From positions 1-12,834 of the forward strand of contig CAIVEA010000619.1 in the NCBI GenBank assembly GCA_903904765.1: a DNA stretch of 12,834 nucleotides, written 5' to 3'. Made by a program: the position numbers and the translations under genes. How positions within the stretch are numbered: the stretch's first letter is position 1; the number at the start of each line of letters is the position of its first letter. Under the pieces are notes generated by a model that worked only from the letters and a program-made list of their open reading frames with translations, searched no databases and was not told where the DNA came from. Shown here piece by piece: positions 7,136-12,834 of the stretch. Origin of the DNA: an uncultured Chloroflexota bacterium (GTDB lineage Bacteria > Chloroflexota > Anaerolineae > Aggregatilineales > Phototrophicaceae).

Positions 7136-9910
7136 TTACTTGTCGTCCTTCGCCTTGAAGCCAGCTTCCTTCAGCGCCGAGTGACTAGCCGCTAAACGCG
7201 CCACAGGCACGCGGAACGGCGAGCAGCTCACGTAGTTCAGGCCGGCCTTATGGCAGAACGCGATACTCTTCGGGTCGCCGCCGTGCTCGCCGCAGATACC
7301 CACTTCCAAATCACCACGAGTCTTGCGGCCTTTTTCAACCGCCAGACGGATCAGATAGCCCACGCCGTCCTCATCCAGAACCTGGAACGGGTTCTCCGGC
7401 AGCAGACCGGTTTCCACGTACTGAAGCAAGAACTTGCCTTCCGCATCGTCACGGCTGATGCCGAACGTAGTCTGGGTCAGGTCGTTCGTGCCAAACGAGA
7501 AGAATTCCGAGTGCACAGCCATCTGGTCGGCAGTGATCGCAGCACGCGGCAGTTCGATCATCGTACCGATCTTGTAGTGCAGCTGAGTTCCAAGGCTCTG
7601 CATCACTTCGTTGCCCACGCGCTCGATCAATTCGCGCATGAACTTGACTTCGTTGGCATGGTTGGTCACAGCGACCATGATTTCAGCATGGACTTCCACG
7701 CCTTCCAACTGAAGCTGGCAGGCCGCTTCAAACAGCGCCCGCACCTGCATCTCGCTGATCGCCGGGCGCATAATGCCCAGACGGCAGCCACGCAGACCCA
7801 GCATCGGGTTGAATTCACGCAGACCTTCCACAGCCGCCATCAATTCTTCCACACGAGTGAGTTCCTTGGGACGATCACCCATCAGTCGCAGACCGGCAGC
7901 ACGCAGCGCCAGTTGTTCGTGATCGGGCATAAACTCATGCAGCGGCGGGTCGAGCAGGCGGACGATGACCGGATAGCCATCCATCGCCTTGAAAATGCCG
8001 TAGAAATCGTCGTGCTGGAACTGGCGCAGTTTCTCCAGATGTTCTGCTTCTTCCGCGCTGTTCGGCTCGGAGAGGATCATCGCCTGCACGATGGGCAGAC
8101 GTTCTTCTTGGAAGAACATGTGCTCCGTGCGGCACAGCCCCACACCCTGCGCGCCGTAATCGCGGGCGCGACGGGCATCGTTCGGGTAGTCGGCGTTGGC
8201 ATAGATACCGAGGCGACGGAACTCGTCCGCCCAGCCCAGCAGCTTCCGCAAGAATGCTTCACGGGCGAAGTCCGGTTCCACGCGGGTGATCTCACCCACG
8301 AACACTTCACCGCTACCGCCATCAATCGAGATCATTTCGCCTTCACGGACGATGATATCGCCTACAACCAGCTTACGTTCGCTCACGCTGATGTCCAGAG
8401 CTTCGGCACCGCACACGCACGGCACACCGAATTGACGGGCAACCACCGCCGCATGGCTGGTCGCGCCACCACGGCTGGTCAGAATACCCTTCGAGGCCAG
8501 CATACCATGCACATCATCCGGCTTGGTTTCGGGGCGAACCATGATGACCGCTTTACCGGCCTTGCCCCACTTCTCCGCCACATCCGCGTCGAAGGCCACC
8601 ACACCCACCGCCGCACCGGGCGAGGCGTTCACGCCCTTAGCGATCATGCGGTTCGACTTCTCTGCAACCGCCTTCGCATCCGGGTCAAACTGCGGGTGCA
8701 GCAGTTGCAGCACATGCTGAGTCGAAACGCGCAGCACCGCTTCTTGCTTGCTAATCAGGCCTTCGCTCACCATCTCAACGGCGATACGAACCGCCGAACG
8801 AGCCGTGCGTTTACCATCGCGGGTCTGGAGCATCCACAGACGACCACGCTCAATCGTGAATTCCACATCCTGCATTTCGCGGTAGTGCTTTTCCAGCTTG
8901 CTCGCCACATCCACGAACTGCGCGTACACTTCAGGATTCTCGCGTTCGAGATCAGCAATTGGGTTCGGAGTGCGGATACCGGCCACCACATCTTCGCCCT
9001 GCGCGTTCATCAGGAAGTCACCGAACAGCTTGCGTTCGCCGTTAGAAGGATTGCGGGTGAACGCCACGCCCGTGCCGGAGTTCTGTCCCATATTGCCGAA
9101 CACCATCGTCTGCACGTTCACAGCCGTCCCCAGATCATGGGCGATGCCAGCGGCATTACGATAGTCAACAGCGCGTTTGCCGTCCCACGACTTGAAAACC
9201 GCCTGAATCGCGTAGTCGAGTTGCTTGTACGGGTCTTTCGGGAATTCCTCACCGACGTGAGCCTTATAGACCTTCTTGAACTCCGCAGTGATCTTCTTCC
9301 AGTCATCGGCGTTCAGGTCAACATCCTGCTTAACGCCCTTTTCCTTCTTGACTTCGGTCAGATAGTCTTCAAAGGCTTCGTCGTCAATCCCCATGACCAC
9401 TGAACCAAACATCTGAACCAAACGACGATACGCATCGTACACGAAACGAGCATCACCCGTCAGATGTACCATGCTCTCGGCGATTTCATCGGTCAGACCG
9501 AGATTCAGAACGGTGTCCATCATGCCGGGCATCGAGAACTTCGCGCCCGAACGCACCGATACCAGCAGCGGATTGGCCGTATCGCCAAACTTCTTGCCAG
9601 CCTTCTCTTCCACAACCTTCAGCGCCGACAAGACTTGTTCCCACATACCGGGCGGGAACTGCTTATTGTTCGCTACGTAATAATTGCAGGCTTCGGTGGT
9701 AATCGTCAGGCCGGGAGGAACAGGTACGCCAGCGCGGGTCATATCACCCAACCCCGACCCCTTGCCACCCAGCAGACCGCGCACTTTGTCCCACGACCCG
9801 CCAACAGTTTGTTCCGCTACTTCAACTTCGCTGAACAGATACACCCACTTGTGATCTGCACCCACATTCGCAGATTTTTTAGCCGAACCGGCTTTAGCAC
9901 CACTGACCAT
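7136..9910 (-). CDS. ppdK: Pyruvate, phosphate dikinase
   Basis: 924 residues. It interconverts pyruvate, ATP and phosphate with PEP, AMP and pyrophosphate. It can serve glycolysis using pyrophosphate or run toward PEP for gluconeogenesis. The N-terminal nucleotide-binding domain begins at KWVYLF (21-26) and includes GGKGSGLGDM. The central phosphohistidine is H486 in GGATSHAAVVAR. The C-terminal PEP/pyruvate barrel has GVGLCRTEHMFF (R594) and GICGEHGGDP with catalytic C873. The length and the GICGEHGGDP motif fit PPDK rather than PEP synthase. About 20 Ala/Lys/Ser/Gly-rich residues precede the conserved start, and no later start codon lies before the core. AGGAG (9919-9923) stands 8 bases before the ATG, supporting this start. 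The gene has its own leader and is separated from the nifJ operon by a terminator. Confidence 0.97.
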   Translation of the reverse strand: MVSGAKAGSAKKSANVGADHKWVYLFSEVEVAEQTVGGSWDKVRGLLGGKGSGLGDMTRAGVPVPPGLTITTEACNYYVANNKQFPPGMWEQVLSALKVVEEKAGKKFGDTANPLLVSVRSGAKFSMPGMMDTVLNLGLTDEIAESMVHLTGDARFVYDAYRRLVQMFGSVVMGIDDEAFEDYLTEVKKEKGVKQDVDLNADDWKKITAEFKKVYKAHVGEEFPKDPYKQLDYAIQAVFKSWDGKRAVDYRNAAGIAHDLGTAVNVQTMVFGNMGQNSGTGVAFTRNPSNGERKLFGDFLMNAQGEDVVAGIRTPNPIADLERENPEVYAQFVDVASKLEKHYREMQDVEFTIERGRLWMLQTRDGKRTARSAVRIAVEMVSEGLISKQEAVLRVSTQHVLQLLHPQFDPDAKAVAEKSNRMIAKGVNASPGAAVGVVAFDADVAEKWGKAGKAVIMVRPETKPDDVHGMLASKGILTSRGGATSHAAVVARQFGVPCVCGAEALDISVSERKLVVGDIIVREGEMISIDGGSGEVFVGEITRVEPDFAREAFLRKLLGWADEFRRLGIYANADYPNDARRARDYGAQGVGLCRTEHMFFQEERLPIVQAMILSEPNSAEEAEHLEKLRQFQHDDFYGIFKAMDGYPVIVRLLDPPLHEFMPDHEQLALRAAGLRLMGDRPKELTRVEELMAAVEGLREFNPMLGLRGCRLGIMRPAISEMQVRALFEAACQLQLEGVEVHAEIMVAVTNHANEVKFMRELIERVGNEVMQSLGTQLHYKIGTMIELPRAAITADQMAVHSEFFSFGTNDLTQTTFGISRDDAEGKFLLQYVETGLLPENPFQVLDEDGVGYLIRLAVEKGRKTRGDLEVGICGEHGGDPKSIAFCHKAGLNYVSCSPFRVPVARLAASHSALKEAGFKAKDDK

Positions 9911-9928
9911 AGCCTAGACTCCTCAGCA

Positions 9929-9978
9929 TCATGCTTCTGAATGACTCATCTCCGAAATTTTCCCACGAATGCACCTCC
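9929..9978 (-). promoter_or_regulatory. ppdK leader with strong binding site and two tiny overlapping reading frames
   Basis: On the - strand a near-perfect GGAGGTG (9978-9972) lies 5 bases before a GTG (9966-9964) that opens a six-codon frame, V-G-K-F-R-R, ending at 9946. Its stop overlaps ATG 9949-9947 in an ATGA junction, which opens a second frame, M-S-H-S-E-A, ending at 9929. Neither frame joins ppdK, whose own AGGAG and ATG come next. This could be a translated leader or a chance arrangement. No convincing -35/-10 pair was found in the gap up to 10030. Confidence 0.3.
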
Positions 9979-10034
9979 GTTCATAATGACATTACACATG
10001 ATTTGAGATGACAGGTATAACCCTTTGAACGAAA

Positions 10035-10059
10035 AACCACCCCTAAAATTGGGGTGGTT
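10035..10059 (-). terminator. Intrinsic terminator of the nifJ / DHOD-like operon
   Basis: AACCACCCC (10035-10043) and GGGGTGGTT (10051-10059) form a 9-bp stem with a seven-base loop. Read on the - strand, the stem runs directly into TTTCGTTC, giving five consecutive T including the last two stem bases. It lies 53 bases past the stop of the DHOD-like gene and upstream of ppdK, so it separates the two transcripts. Confidence 0.75.
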
Positions 10060-10112
10060 CTTTGTGCCAAATATTCCGATGACATGCACCGACCATCAGT
10101 GCATAGAGTAAA

Positions 10113-11123
10113 TTACTCCGCCGCCCAGTTCGGACGGTACATTGTCAGCGCCCGCATATACTGTGCGCGTTCAAATGCGCTCGGGTCTTCAGCGTGCATC
10201 TGGCTCACACTGCCCCGCATCTGGTCAACCGACTCGTACTCGTGTTCTTCCATCCAACGGCGCATTCCCGCTTCCACCACGCGAATATGGTCAATCCCGT
10301 TCTTCAGCAGCGCCGCCGTCATCATCGTGACATTCGCGCCAACAAGGATCATCTTCAGCGCATCTTCAGGTGTGTGGACACCGCTGGTCGCCGCCAGATC
10401 AGCCTTGATTTTCTTGAACAGGATACCAATCCATGTCATCGGCAACCGCGCCGCTTGCGGTGTGCTCAGCAGCACATTAGGCCGTACTTCGAGCGTCTCC
10501 AAATCAATATCCGGCTGATAGAAGCGGTTGAACAGCACCAGCGCATTCGCCCCGCCATCATCCAGTTGTTTCGCCATGTGTGCCATATTGCTGAAGTATG
10601 GGCTGAGCTTCAATGCCACCGGGATTGTCACAGTCTGCTTCACAGCATACAGGATGTCGAGGTAAGTCTGTTCCACCTGTGCGCTGCTCATGTTCATATC
10701 CGTCGGGATATAGTACACGTTCAGTTCCAGTGCATCAGCTCCGGCATCCTGCATCTTGTGGGCAAACTTCGTCCACCCGCCGATGGAAGTCCCGTTCAAA
10801 CTGGCGATGACCGGAATATCCACCGATTCCTTCGCCTTGCGGATCAGATCAAGATACTGATCTGGCCCCGCGTGATACTGTTCCGGTTCGGGGAAGTATG
10901 TCAGCGCCTCGGCGAAGCTATCCGTCCCGTACACCAAATGATGGAACAGAGTTTCGCGTTCGCGCCGGATTTGCTCCTCAAACAGTGAGAACATGACCAC
11001 CGCACCCGCGCCCGCATCTTCAATCCGCTTGATGTTATCCAGTTTCTCCGACAGGGGCGAAGCAGAGGCCACTAGCGGCGAACGGAGCGTCATTCCCATA
11101 TATTGTGTCGTGATGTTCACCAT
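10113..11123 (-). CDS. Dihydroorotate-dehydrogenase-like FMN flavoprotein next to PFOR
   Basis: 336 residues with the TIM-barrel pattern of the FMN-binding dihydroorotate dehydrogenase superfamily. Family segments are SPLVASASPLSEK near the N-terminus, IASLNGTS, ALELNVYYIP (E133-L134-N135), ALKLSPYFSN, and a late phosphate-binding region GVHTPEDALKMILVGA. True dihydroorotate dehydrogenases have a catalytic Cys or Ser three residues after the Asn of LELN; this protein has Tyr138. Pyrimidine synthesis is therefore unlikely. Proteins of this type are often encoded beside nifJ in bacteria and their function is, to my knowledge, unsettled. AGGAG (11132-11136) lies 8 bases before the ATG and the gene starts 20 bases after nifJ, so the two are probably cotranscribed. 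A redox role linked to PFOR or ferredoxin is an inference from position. Confidence 0.85.
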   Translation of the reverse strand: MVNITTQYMGMTLRSPLVASASPLSEKLDNIKRIEDAGAGAVVMFSLFEEQIRRERETLFHHLVYGTDSFAEALTYFPEPEQYHAGPDQYLDLIRKAKESVDIPVIASLNGTSIGGWTKFAHKMQDAGADALELNVYYIPTDMNMSSAQVEQTYLDILYAVKQTVTIPVALKLSPYFSNMAHMAKQLDDGGANALVLFNRFYQPDIDLETLEVRPNVLLSTPQAARLPMTWIGILFKKIKADLAATSGVHTPEDALKMILVGANVTMMTAALLKNGIDHIRVVEAGMRRWMEEHEYESVDQMRGSVSQMHAEDPSAFERAQYMRALTMYRPNWAAE

Positions 11124-11143
11124 GATTTGAACTCCTGTAGCCT

Positions 11144-12834
11144 CTAGTGTTCGCTTTGCCCGTTCGGTGCGACCATTGGCCGCGCCGCCAGATACTCATA
11201 CAGCGCCCAGCGTTCCTTCACATCCTGCTGCGCCTGCTCGAACAGTTCCTTCGCCACTTCAGGCTTGCTCAGTTCCAGCATCTTGAAGCGGTTTTCCATA
11301 CGCAGATAATCCTTCACAGGCATCTTCGGAGGCCGCGAGTCCAGCGTCAGCGGATTCTCGCCATGCGTTGCCCGATCCGGGTTGTAGCGATACATCAACC
11401 ACTGACCGGAGTCCACCGCAGCCTTCTGGTTACGCATCGCCTTGCCCATGTCAATGCCGTGTGCGATACAGTGACTATACGCGATCACCAGTGACGGGCC
11501 ATTATACGCTTCTGCTTCCAGTAGCGCCCGCAGCGTCTGCTCATCTTTTGCGCCCATCGCAATTCGCGCCACGTACACATTCCCGTAGCTGATCGCCATC
11601 AGGCCGAGGTCTTTCTTGCCAGCCGGCTTGCCGCCCGCCGCAAACTTCGCCACAGCTGCACGCGGGGTCGCCTTCGACATCTGACCTCCGGTGTTGGAGT
11701 ACACTTCGGTATCCATCACCAGAATGTTCACGTTGCGTCCTGTCGAAAGTACATGGTCGAGGCCGCCGAACCCGATGTCATAAGCCCAACCATCACCACC
11801 AATGATCCACACATCCTTCTTCACCAGCATATCGACCACCGCCAGCAACCGCTTGGCTTCGTTGCTCTTTAGCCCGGCCAACTTTTCCTTGAGCAGCGCC
11901 ACACGCTCACGCTGTTCATAGATGCCCGCTTCATCCTTCTGCTCAGCATGCAGCAGCGCATCCACCAGCGTTTCGCCCACTTCAGCGGTCAGCCCCATCA
12001 ACAGTTCCCGCGCCATCTCGGCCTGCTTATCCAACGAAACGCGCATCCCCAGACCGAACTCGGCATTGTCCTCGAACAGTGAGTTAGCCCACGCCGGGCC
12101 GCGCCCTTCGTTGTTCTTCGACCACGGTGTAGTCGGCAGGTTGCCACCGTAAATCGAGGAGCAACCCGTCGCATTCGCCACCACCATGCGATCACCGAAC
12201 AACTGCGTCAGCAGCTTGATATACGGCGTTTCACCACAACCAGAGCAAGCGCCGCTGAACTCAAACAGCGGTTGCTGAACCTGCTGCTGCCGGATGCTGC
12301 TACTCTTGATATTCCGCCGATCCAGTTCCGGTATGCTCAGGAAGTAGTTCCAGTTCGCCTTTTCCTGTTCGCGGATAGGCGGCTGCGGACGCATGTTGAT
12401 CGCCTTCAAATTCGCCGCCGACTTGTTTTTGGCAGGGCAGACATCCACGCACAGGCTGCAACCTGTACAATCTTCCGGCGCAACCTGAATGCTGTACTTT
12501 AGTCCCGACCACTCGGTATCCTTCGCATCCACCGCCTTGAACGTTTCCGGCGCACCAGTCGCGTATTCCGGCTCAAACGTCTTGATACGGATGACCGCGT
12601 GCGGGCAAACCATCGCGCACTTGCCGCACTGAATACACACATTCGGATCCCACACCGGAATTTCCAGTGCCAGATTGCGCTTCTCATACTGCGCTGTGCC
12701 AGTCGGGTACGTGCCGTCATTCGGCATCGCACTCACGGGCAACAAATCACCCTTGCGGGCGATCATCATTCCCAGCACATCATGGACGAATTCCGGCGCA
12801 CTCTCGCTCACGGGTTCGAGGAACTCCACCGTGC
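11144..12834 (-). CDS. nifJ: Pyruvate:ferredoxin (flavodoxin) oxidoreductase, C-terminal half (partial)
   Basis: About 563 residues of a protein normally near 1,170-1,200. The N-terminal half lies beyond the window edge. It oxidises pyruvate with CoA to acetyl-CoA and CO2, reducing ferredoxin. The visible part starts at the end of the catalytic gamma region, with GTYPTGTAQYEKRN (EKR motif). Two [4Fe-4S] clusters follow: CIQCGKCAMVCP (12602-12637) and CTGCSLCVDVCP (12437-12469). The thiamine-diphosphate domain begins with ACSGCGE (12236-12247), which holds cysteines of the proximal cluster, then NATGCSSIYGG. The Mg-TPP motif is GGDGWAYDIGFGG with VYSNTGGQ. The late cysteine of YSHCIAHG is also present. 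All cluster ligands in this part look intact. A GTG at 12829 is in frame but internal, because the frame continues to the window edge. Confidence 0.97.
   Translation of the reverse strand, partial: TVEFLEPVSESAPEFVHDVLGMMIARKGDLLPVSAMPNDGTYPTGTAQYEKRNLALEIPVWDPNVCIQCGKCAMVCPHAVIRIKTFEPEYATGAPETFKAVDAKDTEWSGLKYSIQVAPEDCTGCSLCVDVCPAKNKSAANLKAINMRPQPPIREQEKANWNYFLSIPELDRRNIKSSSIRQQQVQQPLFEFSGACSGCGETPYIKLLTQLFGDRMVVANATGCSSIYGGNLPTTPWSKNNEGRGPAWANSLFEDNAEFGLGMRVSLDKQAEMARELLMGLTAEVGETLVDALLHAEQKDEAGIYEQRERVALLKEKLAGLKSNEAKRLLAVVDMLVKKDVWIIGGDGWAYDIGFGGLDHVLSTGRNVNILVMDTEVYSNTGGQMSKATPRAAVAKFAAGGKPAGKKDLGLMAISYGNVYVARIAMGAKDEQTLRALLEAEAYNGPSLVIAYSHCIAHGIDMGKAMRNQKAAVDSGQWLMYRYNPDRATHGENPLTLDSRPPKMPVKDYLRMENRFKMLELSKPEVAKELFEQAQQDVKERWALYEYLAARPMVAPNGQSEH

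Noticed and set aside
7250..9403. 717-codon open frame on the + strand, opposite ppdK
   Set aside because: It lies wholly antisense to a clearly conserved ppdK. The translation is rich in His, Arg, Gln and Thr with no recognisable domain, as expected from the complement of a biased coding sequence.
10194..10988. 264-codon open frame on the + strand opposite the DHOD-like gene
   Set aside because: A His/Arg/Gln-rich antisense shadow with no binding site or recognisable motif.
12827..12829. GTG as the start of a 561-residue protein
   Set aside because: The frame stays open to the window edge, and the residues on either side belong to the middle of a full-length pyruvate:ferredoxin oxidoreductase.
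1..12834. CRISPR arrays, tRNA or rRNA genes, transposases, prophage or defence genes
   Set aside because: No spaced direct repeats, cloverleaf-like segments, rRNA-like sequence or such protein families were seen. Nearly all the sequence is accounted for by housekeeping genes.

Overview
This window looks like a piece of a chromosome from a bacterium of the phylum Chloroflexota, perhaps class Anaerolineae. That placement is inferred from gene content and order (a SUF operon ending in sufS-sufU-Rieske, a polyphosphate glucokinase, a short-form 6-phosphogluconate dehydrogenase, and pyruvate:ferredoxin oxidoreductase beside a dihydroorotate-dehydrogenase-like protein). No rRNA or marker gene is present to prove it. 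Coding density is high, base composition looks even, and I see no mobile element, CRISPR array or tRNA.

Left part, + strand (1-2274): the end of an Fe-S cluster assembly operon. It holds the last 60 codons of a SufB/SufD-family scaffold protein, then the cysteine desulfurase SufS, the SufU sulfur-transfer protein and a small Rieske [2Fe-2S] ferredoxin. A hairpin followed by a T-rich stretch lies between the scaffold gene and sufS.

Middle part, + strand (about 2318-7102): a five-gene sugar-phosphate cluster, ppgK-rpiA-gnd-zwf-pgl. It probably starts at a SigA-like promoter just upstream of ppgK and ends at a strong hairpin. Its enzymes form an unbroken route: glucose -> glucose-6-P (PpgK) -> 6-phosphogluconolactone (Zwf) -> 6-phosphogluconate (Pgl) -> ribulose-5-P (Gnd) -> ribose-5-P (RpiA). 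A 14-bp hairpin sits directly before the gnd ribosome binding site.

Right part, - strand (12834-7136): the C-terminal half of pyruvate:ferredoxin oxidoreductase (nifJ), followed 20 bases later by a DHOD-like flavoprotein gene and an intrinsic terminator. Then comes a separate gene for pyruvate phosphate dikinase (ppdK), with its own leader. It converges on the sugar cluster, and the two share one bidirectional-looking hairpin. PpdK and NifJ both act on pyruvate, and NifJ depends on the Fe-S clusters that the SUF operon would supply.

I do not see an obviously new multi-gene system. The points most worth a second look are the DHOD-like protein, which has lost the catalytic cysteine of true dihydroorotate dehydrogenases; the probable NAD preference of Gnd next to an NADP-type Zwf; and three RNA-level structures (before sufS, before gnd and before ppdK).
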